Below, one piece after another: positions 6,578 through 14,616 of a stretch of DNA of 38,171 bases. Under the pieces are notes generated by a model, which saw nothing but the letters and a program-made list of their open reading frames with translations, ran no database searches and had not been told where the DNA came from. How positions within the stretch are numbered: position 1 is the stretch's first letter; the number at the start of each line of letters is the position of its first letter. A program made the translations under genes and the position numbers. The DNA comes from an uncultured Lachnospiraceae bacterium (GTDB taxonomy: Bacteria; Bacillota; Clostridia; Lachnospirales; Lachnospiraceae): assembly GCA_946536155.1 (NCBI GenBank), contig CAMNEB010000007.1, positions 1 through 38,171 on the forward strand. Direction: 5' to 3'.

Positions 6578-7006
6578 TCAAAGGAAATTGATAGCTATCT
6601 TCTCGTTATTCTGGATTCCTGCAGGGAACTGGGTCCTCTCAAGAGAAACGGAAAGAACCATATCAACGGAGTACTTCTCGGATAATGCTACAAGCTTCTC
6701 AACATTCTCTGTTATATCCTTGCCTTCCTGATGGGAAATGAGGATATATGAGTCAAAATACATCTGCTGAATATCATGGTTCTGGGAAATGATACCTGCA
6801 ACAAATCCGTAAAACTCTGCAGGATCTGAAATATCATAATCGCTTACGTTGATAAGCCTGATCTTATTGTTGAGCTCATACATATGAGCGGTGTTCTTAT
6901 CAAGATAAACGATATTTCCGGAAACGTTCTTTACATCCGAATTTACTTTGTCAAGGAGCTGCTTAGTCTTGCCCTTTCCCTTCTGTCCAACTATCAATGA
7001 AACCAC
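6578..7006 (-). CDS. Small P-loop ATP-binding protein, function unknown
   Basis: A 142-residue protein opening with a Walker A-like loop, VSLIVGQKGKGKTKQLLDKV (GxxxxGKT at about residues 7-14), followed by an alternating helix and strand pattern. A possible Walker B strand is QMYFDSYILISHQ. No helicase or kinase signature follows. It is shorter than any standard P-loop enzyme family I recognise. Start: GTG at 7006 with GGAGG 9 bases upstream. It is the first gene after the strong promoter at 7059-7087 and leads the HlyD-like, yggS and sepF genes, so a role linked to the envelope or division is possible but unproven. Related proteins are sometimes labelled PilT-like because of the loop alone; I see no other PilT motif. 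Confidence 0.7.
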   Translation of the reverse strand: MVSLIVGQKGKGKTKQLLDKVNSDVKNVSGNIVYLDKNTAHMYELNNKIRLINVSDYDISDPAEFYGFVAGIISQNHDIQQMYFDSYILISHQEGKDITENVEKLVALSEKYSVDMVLSVSLERTQFPAGIQNNEKIAINFL

Positions 7007-7033
7007 TGGCCTTTTCCTCCGGTTCTCATATTT

Positions 7034-7050
7034 AGCGAAGACACTTCGCT
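7034..7050 (-). promoter_or_regulatory. 5' leader hairpin of the P-loop/sepF operon
   Basis: AGCGAAG TGT CTTCGCT forms a 7-pair stem with a 3-base loop very close to the predicted transcription start. It lacks a U-run and is probably a 5' stabilising hairpin. Confidence 0.45.
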
Positions 7051-7058
7051 CTAAAAAG

Positions 7059-7087
7059 ATTATAGTTTAAAACCCTCAAAGTATCAA
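7059..7087 (-). promoter_or_regulatory. Strong sigmaA-type promoter for the P-loop-HlyD-yggS-sepF operon
   Basis: On the minus strand TTGATA (7082-7087) and a perfect TATAAT (7059-7064) are spaced by exactly 17 bases in the 126-base gap after the carboxypeptidase gene. Transcription would start near 7052, giving a leader of about 45 bases that opens with the hairpin at 7034-7050. Confidence 0.8.
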
Positions 7088-7132
7088 CCGCTTTTTGTCT
7101 CAGAATCCTTTAAATATCAATAGTTTTTTGTA

Positions 7133-8131
7133 TCATGAACCGCCGTTTAAGATCTGGTTCATAAGTATCTTCTGGTGAGAATAGAGCGTATCGGAATCAA
7201 GTGTTCCCATGACGCAGGAGATATACGGTCTTCCGTATGAATCCTTGCATAAGATGATAAGACAGTGTCCTGCTCCGCCCGTTGTTCCGGTCTTTCCGCC
7301 GATGACGGTGATACCTGCCGGAGGCGACTGATCCTTGTCTGTCCTGATGAACAGATCCGTGCTCCTGACGGTCTTGTTCACTTCCTGTCCGCTCGAATTG
7401 TAATATACGGTCGAATACTCGGGAGTAGAGACTATCTCGATGAATTTCTCGTATTTGACGCACTCGCTGAGTATCAGATACAGATCGTAAGATGTGGTGT
7501 AATGATCATCCGCATCAAGTCCGTGGGGATTGGAAAAATGGGTATTTGTAGCTCCCAGCTCCCTTGCCCTTTCATTCATCATATCGCAGAAAGCCGCAAC
7601 CGAACCGCCGACATGAGCCGCAATTGCATTTGCGATATCGTTTGCGGAGAACATCAGCATGAAATGAAGCGCCTGATCCATGGTCATGACATCCCCGACC
7701 TTTGCGGGAAGGACCTGGGCGTCATAGGGAAGACCGTTTATCTCCTCCCCGAGTACCACCTTCTCGTCCATTGAGCAGTTCTCGATGGCAAGAAGCGCCG
7801 TCATGAGCTTTGTGGTGGATGCGGGCTTTATCTGTCTGGTGGCATCTATGCTGGCAAGAACGGATGCATTGTTCACGTCAACAAGGAGCACCGATTCTAT
7901 GCTGGTGGAAAGGTCGAGTCCGGGTACCGGAACATCCTCCGTAACTATGCACAGATCCGATGCGAAAGGCTCGGCTTTAAGCTCCGCAAGGAAGCCCCTT
8001 CCGGCCAGTTCGGTGGATATGACGGATGAGGAATAAGGGGCGGGAATACCTGAACCGCACCCTGTAAGAACAAATGATATGACCAGGAATAAAGCCAGAA
8101 ATTTAGCCGATTTCCGAAAAAAACAGATCAT
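7133..8131 (-). CDS. Lipoprotein D-alanyl-D-alanine carboxypeptidase (peptidase family S11)
   Basis: A 332-residue low-molecular-weight penicillin-binding protein that would trim the terminal D-alanine of peptidoglycan pentapeptides outside the membrane. A signal peptide ends in the lipobox LTGC with Cys25 as lipid anchor. The three active-site motifs are complete: Ser105-Thr-Thr-Lys108 (PASTTKLM), Ser162-Ala-Asn164, and Lys280-Thr-Gly. The protein ends about 50 residues after KTG, so the PBP5 C-terminal beta domain and amphipathic anchor helix found in DacA/DacF are absent; lipid attachment presumably replaces them. Its ATG overlaps the mgsA stop by 4 bases (ATGA). It is the last gene of the cell-shape operon; no clear terminator follows before the next promoter. 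Confidence 0.92.
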   Translation of the reverse strand: MICFFRKSAKFLALFLVISFVLTGCGSGIPAPYSSSVISTELAGRGFLAELKAEPFASDLCIVTEDVPVPGLDLSTSIESVLLVDVNNASVLASIDATRQIKPASTTKLMTALLAIENCSMDEKVVLGEEINGLPYDAQVLPAKVGDVMTMDQALHFMLMFSANDIANAIAAHVGGSVAAFCDMMNERARELGATNTHFSNPHGLDADDHYTTSYDLYLILSECVKYEKFIEIVSTPEYSTVYYNSSGQEVNKTVRSTDLFIRTDKDQSPPAGITVIGGKTGTTGGAGHCLIILCKDSYGRPYISCVMGTLDSDTLYSHQKILMNQILNGGS

Positions 8132-8523
8132 TTATACATTTCTCTCCATTCGAGATCGCCTCTGTCAAGGGATTTGATAAGAAGTTCCGCACTTGCGAGA
8201 TTGGTTGCAAGCGGAATATTGTGAAGATCGCAGTCTCTGAAGACATTCTCCACATTGGGCTCATGGACCGTCGCATTTACGGGATCCCTGAGGAATATGA
8301 CAAGATCGATGAGATTCTGTTCTATCTGGGCCGCAAGCTGCTGCTCTCCGCCCAGGTGTCCGGCGAGGAATTTATGTATGCTGAGGTTTGTTACATCCTC
8401 TATGAGTCTTCCTGTAGTGCCGGTAGCGTAAAGATCATGTTTTGCAAGTATGCCTCTGTAAGCCACGCAGAAATTCTGCATAAGTTTCTTCTTGGAATCG
8501 TGTGCTATAAGTGCTATGTTCAT
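8128..8523 (-). CDS. mgsA: Methylglyoxal synthase
   Basis: A 131-residue cytosolic enzyme that converts dihydroxyacetone phosphate to methylglyoxal and phosphate, a bypass used under phosphate limitation or sugar excess. The whole chain matches the family: IALIAHDSKK at the N-terminus, YATGTTGRLI, GHLGGEQQLAAQI, LVIFLRDPVN containing the catalytic aspartate, and NIPLATNLASAELLI. Length is typical of the compact form. It starts at ATG 8523, 7 bases after the rodA stop, and overlaps the carboxypeptidase start. Its place in the elongation operon recurs in related Clostridia and hints at a link between glycolytic flux and wall synthesis, which is inference. Confidence 0.96.
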   Translation of the reverse strand: MNIALIAHDSKKKLMQNFCVAYRGILAKHDLYATGTTGRLIEDVTNLSIHKFLAGHLGGEQQLAAQIEQNLIDLVIFLRDPVNATVHEPNVENVFRDCDLHNIPLATNLASAELLIKSLDRGDLEWREMYK

Positions 8524-8530
8524 CCCCTAT

Positions 8531-9697
8531 TCACAGCCCCTTTCCGTTTAGATCCAGAGTAAAGTCGTCAAGCGGACTAGTCGTGCGCTTTACCTGAAGC
8601 CTTATATTTAAAACTACCCCCAAACCCGCATATAACGTGACCAGCGATGTAAGTCCGTAACTCACGAAGGGAAGCGGGATTCCCGTATTCGGAAGCAGGA
8701 AGGTCGCAACCCCGATGTTCATGAACCCCTGCATTCCTATAAATGTACCCATTCCCGCACAGATGACGGCCCCCGCCGTATCCGAAGCCCTTATGCCTAT
8801 GCTCAGGCATTCGAAGCTTATCAGGAATAAAAGGATTATCGTCAGTGCACTGCCCTTGAAACCGAATTCCTCGCCGATGACCGCAAATATAAAGTCGGTT
8901 TCCGCTTCGGAAAGGAAATTACTGTTCTTGACAGATGTTATCTCGTTGTTCTTGTATCCCTTTCCGTCCAGCATGCCCGAACCTATGGCGGTAACGGAAT
9001 TGTTCTGCTGATAGGCGATATTGGGATATTCTTCGGGATACAAAAAACCGTAGATCCTGTTCAGCTGGTATTCCTTGATCACATGATTGTCGGGATTGAG
9101 CATAAAGCTCACAAGTCCGATGCATACGGGGATTGCAATAAGCAAAACAACCAGAATGATCCTCTTCTTTATTCCTCCGGAAAAAATCATGGCTCCGAAG
9201 ATGAAGATCAGCACAAGACTCGTCGACAGATCGGGCTGTTTATAGATGAGAAAAAACGGTACGACAAACAACCCGCAGCACAGCAAAAACAGGTGCAGGG
9301 AACTTATTTTTTCCCTGTATTTCATAATAAACGAGGCAAAAAATAAAATCAACATCAACTTGCCCAGCTCAGAGGGCTGAAACCTTATTCCGCCTATTGG
9401 AAGCCACCTTTGGGCATTGTTGACGGATTTACCGAAAAACAGGACGAGAGTCAGGAGTATAACGTTCAGAACATAGATCGGGATCCTGAATTTCAGTATG
9501 AAATGATAATCCACAAGTGACACGATGATCATGACAAGCATTCCGACGATGATACCGCCGATCTGCTTGCGCACATTTGAGGCCCCTGCATCGCCCATTG
9601 CCGAACTGATGATAAATACACCGAAGATCGAAAGGGCAAGGACCAGTATGATCATTTTGAAATCATAATCCTTAAGCCTGTATCTTTTTAGATTCAT
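8531..9697 (-). CDS. rodA: RodA-type peptidoglycan glycosyltransferase (SEDS family)
   Basis: A 388-residue integral membrane protein of the FtsW/RodA/SpoVE family with about ten membrane helices, which polymerises lipid II during side-wall growth. Conserved segments include GGIRFQPSELGKLMLILF, KQPDLSTSLVLIFIFGAM, the extracellular FIFAVIGEEFGFKGS, and the C-terminal LLPNTGIPLPFVSYGLTSL. Operon position with mreBCD and PBP2 identifies it as RodA and not FtsW. Start: ATG at 9697 with GGAG 7 bases upstream, lying inside the 3' end of minC (26-base overlap); an in-frame TTG at 9715 has no better site. It should work with the PBP2 transpeptidase at 10366-13233. Confidence 0.93.
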   Translation of the reverse strand: MNLKRYRLKDYDFKMIILVLALSIFGVFIISSAMGDAGASNVRKQIGGIIVGMLVMIIVSLVDYHFILKFRIPIYVLNVILLTLVLFFGKSVNNAQRWLPIGGIRFQPSELGKLMLILFFASFIMKYREKISSLHLFLLCCGLFVVPFFLIYKQPDLSTSLVLIFIFGAMIFSGGIKKRIILVVLLIAIPVCIGLVSFMLNPDNHVIKEYQLNRIYGFLYPEEYPNIAYQQNNSVTAIGSGMLDGKGYKNNEITSVKNSNFLSEAETDFIFAVIGEEFGFKGSALTIILLFLISFECLSIGIRASDTAGAVICAGMGTFIGMQGFMNIGVATFLLPNTGIPLPFVSYGLTSLVTLYAGLGVVLNIRLQVKRTTSPLDDFTLDLNGKGL

Positions 9698-10364
9698 ATA
9701 TCTTCTCCATAACAACCCTGTTGAGAGGGCTTATGGTAATCTCACCTTCATTTAACCTTACGATCTTGGGAGCGCTCTTAAGTACCGCCGACCACTTCGG
9801 CTTCGAATCGGGGATCAGGACCTTGTCCCCTATCGAGAGGCACTCAGCGGCAAGCTCGATGGCGCATATAAAAGCACTTTCGTCATCTCCCGCCCCTGCA
9901 TGTGCTGAGCCGTACAGGCCTCCGAGAACGATAATGCTGCCTCTGCTGACTATGCTGCTTCCGGGATTTACATCTCCCAGAACTATGATGCTGTCTTCCA
10001 CTTCGATGGTCTTTTTATCCATAACGGATCCGTGGAGGATGCGGCACATATCTTCGTCTATCAGTCTTTCGGACGCCGATTCGGCAAGCTTCCTGACACG
10101 GTCTGCGCCTTCTTCGTCCTTACCGACGATACATCCAATGACGATATCGCAGCTTGCGTTTATCGCATCGATCACAAGCTCCTCTTCTATGTCGGACAGA
10201 ACTCTCCCCTCTATATCAATGACAAAGGACATGCTGCCCAGGAAATTCCTGGAAGCGTAGAACTTGTCCCTTACAGCTTTGAGAAGCTCGTTAAAGTTTA
10301 AGTCGGGATCAAGGATCAGTTTAAGTACTCCCTTATAGCTTTTTAAAACAACAGGACCATTCAT
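9672..10364 (-). CDS. minC: Septum site-determining protein MinC, lacking the usual MinD-binding motif
   Basis: A 230-residue homologue of the FtsZ assembly inhibitor. The N-terminal domain (about 1-95) opens VVLKSYKGVLKLIL. The C-terminal beta-helix has VLGDVNPGSSIVSRGSIIVLGGLYGSAHAGA at about 128-157. In other MinC proteins the start of this domain carries RSGQ, needed for MinD contact; here the aligned residues 115-118 are MDKK. No minD or minE lies beside it, although they normally sit between minC and rodA in this cluster type. Start: ATG at 10364 with GGAGAG 6 bases upstream, 1 base after the PBP2 stop; a longer upstream frame is only overlap with PBP2. It may inhibit FtsZ without MinD or be retained for another role. 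Confidence 0.85.
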   Translation of the reverse strand: MNGPVVLKSYKGVLKLILDPDLNFNELLKAVRDKFYASRNFLGSMSFVIDIEGRVLSDIEEELVIDAINASCDIVIGCIVGKDEEGADRVRKLAESASERLIDEDMCRILHGSVMDKKTIEVEDSIIVLGDVNPGSSIVSRGSIIVLGGLYGSAHAGAGDDESAFICAIELAAECLSIGDKVLIPDSKPKWSAVLKSAPKIVRLNEGEITISPLNRVVMEKIYESKKIQA

Positions 10365-10365
10365 A

Positions 10366-13233
10366 TCAGTCTCTCCGTTCGTCCGTATGGAAATCGGACG
10401 CTTCAAGTCCCTCCTCGATACCGTAATAGGCCTGGAGACATTCGTGTGCAAGCTGTGCGGCATAATCGGAATAGAATCCGAAAGGTATTCTGACGCTGAG
10501 TGCTATCTCGGCATCGCCCACAGCGGGTGCAAATGCAATATAAAGCGCATGGTCGGGCTTTGATCTGGACTGCTGTGCGGTACCCGTCTTGCCCGCGACG
10601 GGAACGGGGATATCACTGAAATACGGCTTGTTCGATACGCCGTCCATCATACCGTTTTTAATGGCACTCCACTGATAATCCTCAAGATAAACATGGTTAT
10701 AGACGACCGGCTCATAGGTCCAGACAGTCCGTCCGTAAGTATCCTCTATATGGTCCAAGAGCGTCAGATCATAGGTAGTTCCGCCGTTTGCTATGCTGGC
10801 GGCATATCTGGCCAGCTGCGTGGTTGTAAAGGCATTGGTTCCCTGTCCTATATAGGATCTGACGGAGTCGAGATTTGAAATATCGGGATCGTACTCGGAT
10901 ATCTCAACGCCTGATTTCTGACTCAGTCCGTACATATCTGCATATTTATACAGATATTCAAGACCTGCCGCGTCATCGTAAAAACCGTTAAGGGTCGCGA
11001 ATTTGTATCCCACATTGAAAAAGTACAGGTTACATGAATCTCTTATTGCTGTCCTTACAGTCTCATTTCCGTGTACCGCGGTACATTTAGGCGAAGGATC
11101 GATATCCGTGAAAACCCCTGTGCAGTTGAACAGCGTGGAGGTGTTTATGATTCCCTCACTGAATCCGGCTGTTGCGGAGACGATCTTAAAGGTCGATCCG
11201 GGAGCGGATTTATACTGCGTGGAGAAATTGAGCAGAGGCGACGAATCATCGTTTAAAAGCCTGTTGTAATACTCCGCATCAACGGCATTTGCCATCTTGT
11301 TATTGTCATATCCGGGATATGAAACCATGGCAAGAACCTGTCCGTTACCGGGATCGCACATGACCACGGCACCGTTACATGGCTCGAGTGCGAGCTGGGC
11401 AGGTGTGATGTCCAGATTTGCGATACGGTTCATCATGAAGCTGTAAGCGGATATCGCGCCGGCATATAGCCTGCTCATCTCGGCTTCGGGAATATTTATC
11501 GCCTTCTGTTCATACAGGAGCCTGCAGACATGGAATCCGTAGATCTTGTCGTTTAAGATCATGTATTTATAGAATCTGGTCTGGTATTCCCTGTCGGAAT
11601 CTATTATCTCAAAGCCCTTTGAAAGCAGCGAATCGAAGATCTCCGAGGAATCGGCATATTTTTCATCGATATCAAGACCCGATATATCCACCCAGCCCTG
11701 GGTTATACAATGCTCGAGCAATTCTCCGAGACTTACGTTTCCCTCGTTATCCCACCCCTTATAGACAGGGTCTTCGGTGTCTATCTCAGAGCTCATGATG
11801 ATGCCCTTATTTACAAGCAGCCTGAAGAAATAATAATGATAAACCTTATATTCGTCATCAAGCCTTTCATAGGGCGTCCTGGTCGTTCTGATATTCTGTT
11901 CGATATTGTTGTAGACATTTTCCCTGTATGTCAGGAATCTGCTGTATACCTCTTTTTCGGTCTCAAGTGCATCGGGAGCCGCAAAATGGGATATGTCGAG
12001 AACGTTGTTCCTGAATACGGCATAATAAACATCCGCTATGGGGATGGTCTTTACGGCATCCGTGGTCTTCTCGGCATATTTTGCATTCCTGATCCTCTGT
12101 GAAAGGATATATGCCAGCTTTCTTTCGGTGATGTCGTAGAGCTCCATCGTAAGGTCCATATCGACCGACAGATACACATCCTGTCCTCTTACGGCATCCT
12201 TATGCTCAAGGACCGAGAGAACCTTACCGGTATTGTCGACCATGACTCTTTCATAGCCCTTGGTGCCCTGCAGAGTCAGTTCCATGTAGTTCTCTATACC
12301 GCTCTTTCCCACAACATCGAGACTGGTATAGGTTCCGGAGACTGCACCTTCATCGATCATCCTCTGATTCAGAGTTTCGATCTCTTCGGACGAGATCCTG
12401 CCTGTATATCCCAGAAGATGGGCAAAATACTTGCTGTTTACATACTTTCTGACGGTATCCTCCTGGATCGTGACTCCGGGAAGGATATCGGAATTTTCCA
12501 TGATGAGTGCCACGGTCTCCGGACATACATCAACGGCCACTGTGGTTCCGATATACTTTCTGAAGGAGGTAAGGTTCATGGCATATCTGATAGATACTAT
12601 TCCCAGCCATTCCCTGTTGGTATAGCCCTTGCCTTCTATGAACCTTGATTTGCTGTCCTCGGGGTCTTCCCTCTCTCCCACGGCGAACCTGAATCCCTTT
12701 CCGGAATTCCTGCTCAGATAGATCATTATCTGGACCGGCGTTGAAGCTTTTTCTTCATCCGTCAGCATGTTCACATCAGTATGATCGTAGACATCCGCAA
12801 GGAATCTGCGGAGCTGCGGGCCCGATACGGTATAGATAAATTCACCGTCTTCATCCAGCGCGATCTTAAAGTCTGTGCTGATGCGGTCTCCGTGCTTTTC
12901 AATGAAATGCACGAGGTTGTAGATGACTTCGTTTAATTTTTTATCCTTGGATGATGAGGTCTCGAAGGTATCCTCGATATTAACGGAATAAGCGAGTTCG
13001 TTATAAGCAAGGAGATTTCCGTTACGGTCATAGATATTGCCTCTTGTGGGCATGATGTCCCTGGTCTTTTCCTGCTCAAGGACGAAATTGTCCAGATACT
13101 CCTGACCGTGGATTATCTGAAGATAGAAACATCTGTAAAGAAGTATACCGCAAAGAGCGGCCATGATAAGGTATATTATCGTGACCCTGCTGGTAAAGAT
13201 CCCTATTATCCTTTCTCTAAGTCCGTCAAACAT
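10366..13233 (-). CDS. Penicillin-binding protein 2, elongation transpeptidase, with large internal insertion
   Basis: A 955-residue class B PBP that cross-links peptidoglycan outside the membrane together with RodA. A short cytoplasmic N-terminus and one membrane helix (about 16-35) are followed by the dimerisation region starting RGNIYDRNGNLLAYNELAYSV. The transpeptidase active site is intact: Ser680-Thr-Phe-Lys683, Ser733-Cys-Asn735 and Lys882-Thr-Gly. Typical PBP2 proteins have 600-700 residues. The excess lies between VYLSVDMDL (about 354-362) and GAVVMCDPGNGQVLAMVSYP (from 621), a roughly 260-residue, charged, mostly helical insertion where homologues have a short linker. Start: ATG at 13233, overlapping mreD by 8 bases. 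It is in the mreBCD operon, so this is the MrdA-type elongation enzyme and not FtsI. Confidence 0.92.
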   Translation of the reverse strand: MFDGLRERIIGIFTSRVTIIYLIMAALCGILLYRCFYLQIIHGQEYLDNFVLEQEKTRDIMPTRGNIYDRNGNLLAYNELAYSVNIEDTFETSSSKDKKLNEVIYNLVHFIEKHGDRISTDFKIALDEDGEFIYTVSGPQLRRFLADVYDHTDVNMLTDEEKASTPVQIMIYLSRNSGKGFRFAVGEREDPEDSKSRFIEGKGYTNREWLGIVSIRYAMNLTSFRKYIGTTVAVDVCPETVALIMENSDILPGVTIQEDTVRKYVNSKYFAHLLGYTGRISSEEIETLNQRMIDEGAVSGTYTSLDVVGKSGIENYMELTLQGTKGYERVMVDNTGKVLSVLEHKDAVRGQDVYLSVDMDLTMELYDITERKLAYILSQRIRNAKYAEKTTDAVKTIPIADVYYAVFRNNVLDISHFAAPDALETEKEVYSRFLTYRENVYNNIEQNIRTTRTPYERLDDEYKVYHYYFFRLLVNKGIIMSSEIDTEDPVYKGWDNEGNVSLGELLEHCITQGWVDISGLDIDEKYADSSEIFDSLLSKGFEIIDSDREYQTRFYKYMILNDKIYGFHVCRLLYEQKAINIPEAEMSRLYAGAISAYSFMMNRIANLDITPAQLALEPCNGAVVMCDPGNGQVLAMVSYPGYDNNKMANAVDAEYYNRLLNDDSSPLLNFSTQYKSAPGSTFKIVSATAGFSEGIINTSTLFNCTGVFTDIDPSPKCTAVHGNETVRTAIRDSCNLYFFNVGYKFATLNGFYDDAAGLEYLYKYADMYGLSQKSGVEISEYDPDISNLDSVRSYIGQGTNAFTTTQLARYAASIANGGTTYDLTLLDHIEDTYGRTVWTYEPVVYNHVYLEDYQWSAIKNGMMDGVSNKPYFSDIPVPVAGKTGTAQQSRSKPDHALYIAFAPAVGDAEIALSVRIPFGFYSDYAAQLAHECLQAYYGIEEGLEASDFHTDERRD

Positions 13234-13750
13234 CCTGACGTTCTCTTTCCTTTCTGATGCGGTAATTCCTGAATTTCGTATCTATGAAAAGAAGTATCGG
13301 ATAAATGAACAGAGAGACGAGGAGCGTATAAAAGATCTCAGGCAGTATGACATTCAGTGAGTAATAGCCGATGCTGATCCTGCCTCTCATGAGGAAAGCA
13401 AGGATGTAGTACATAAATCCGTAAGACGCATCGCTGAGAGTAATAAGGATCATGGGAAGCCTGATGTCTTCTGCATAAAACAGTCCGCTGAACCCTCCGT
13501 TCAAAAAGCCGATAAGGGTGATGATGAGCGCATTCATCCCAAGTACCTGTCCGAAAAAGATATCCATCAGAAGCCCGCAGAAAAATCCGCATATCGCACC
13601 GGTCTTCTCATCGTAGAAAAAGCCGTACACGCATGCCAGAAGGACCATCAGATTGGGAATGACATTACCAAGCTTCAGGTTTGTGAAAATGCATGACTGA
13701 AGGATAAAAAAGAAAGGTATGGAGATTGCAACCAAGATTCTCTGGATCAT
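13226..13750 (-). CDS. mreD: Rod shape-determining protein MreD
   Basis: A 174-residue polytopic membrane protein with five or six helices, of the MreD family, which links MreC and MreB to the elongation complex. The sequence is typically poorly conserved; visible segments are the N-terminal helix FFFILQSCIF, the acidic FFYDEKTGAICGFFCGLLMDIFFG loop-helix, and a C-terminal hydrophobic stretch ending in arginine-rich sequence. The ATG at 13750 overlaps the mreC stop by 4 bases and the gene overlaps PBP2 by 8, implying translational coupling. Identification depends on hydrophobic pattern, the FFDEKTG..CGF..GLLMD motif and position. Confidence 0.9.
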   Translation of the reverse strand: MIQRILVAISIPFFFILQSCIFTNLKLGNVIPNLMVLLACVYGFFYDEKTGAICGFFCGLLMDIFFGQVLGMNALIITLIGFLNGGFSGLFYAEDIRLPMILITLSDASYGFMYYILAFLMRGRISIGYYSLNVILPEIFYTLLVSLFIYPILLFIDTKFRNYRIRKERERQDV

Positions 13751-14616
13751 TCGTATTCCGTATTCTTCATATCCGTGATCACAAGGACGGTGGAAAAATA
13801 TCCGAAGTCGGAGGCCGTCTTTATGGTGCCGGATTTTGTAAGATTATTGGCGTCGTTCGTGACTGTATCGATATAACCGATGAGCAGTCCGGGAAGATAT
13901 TTATCGCTTATATGGCTGGTGACGACCTTGTCGCCTTTTACTACAAGTCCGTCCGGATCCGAAAGCTGGGAGAAAGCAATAAGCCCTCTGTCCGTAAGCT
14001 GCAGATCGCCTGTTGCTATGAGGGTAAGGTCCGAGGACACCACCTGTCCGCTGACATTGACCCCGTCAGAGATGATGGATGTGACCGTAGCCCAGTTGGG
14101 TCCGATCTTGGTGATCCTGCCTACAAGTCCGCCTCCCGCTATGACATTCATATCCAGGGCAAGACCGTCGTTTGTACCCTTATCGATGACAAAAGTGTCA
14201 TACCAGTTGCCGGCATCCTTGGATATTACTCTGGCGCCTACCTTGTTGTAGGAATAATAGACCTCGGAGAGACTTAAGAGAGCCTGCATGTCTGTAAGTT
14301 CATATCTCTCCTGCATAAGGATTATGTTTTCTTCCGTGAGCTTATCGACCTGCTCCCTTAATCTGGCATTTTCCTCAAGAAGGGAACGTACAGAGGTCAG
14401 TTCCTCCTTGCGGCCCTTAAGCCACTCTCCCGCTCTGGATACGCCTTTTTCAAAAGGCACTATCAGCGTTCCCGCAACAGTATTTACCGGCACATCAAAA
14501 AGCGATGTCCCGTAAGTGAGCACCATGAGCAGGATACTTATTGATGATAAAATAAGGAGGAGATATTTACTCGGAATTGTAAATCTCTCCCCCTTTTTTC
14601 TGACGATAGGACTCAT
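13747..14616 (-). CDS. mreC: Rod shape-determining protein MreC
   Basis: A 289-residue bitopic membrane protein that scaffolds PBP2 and RodA. One membrane helix (about 19-40) follows a basic N-terminus; a coiled coil at about 62-112 (ENARLREQVDKLTEENIILMQERYEL) is followed by the double beta-barrel MreC domain with VIDKGTNDGLALDMNVIAGGGLVGRI and GLLIGYIDTV. Length and domain order are normal. The ATG at 14616 overlaps the mreB stop by 4 bases. It stops at the mreD start with another 4-base overlap. Confidence 0.94.
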   Translation of the reverse strand: MSPIVRKKGERFTIPSKYLLLILSSISILLMVLTYGTSLFDVPVNTVAGTLIVPFEKGVSRAGEWLKGRKEELTSVRSLLEENARLREQVDKLTEENIILMQERYELTDMQALLSLSEVYYSYNKVGARVISKDAGNWYDTFVIDKGTNDGLALDMNVIAGGGLVGRITKIGPNWATVTSIISDGVNVSGQVVSSDLTLIATGDLQLTDRGLIAFSQLSDPDGLVVKGDKVVTSHISDKYLPGLLIGYIDTVTNDANNLTKSGTIKTASDFGYFSTVLVITDMKNTEYE

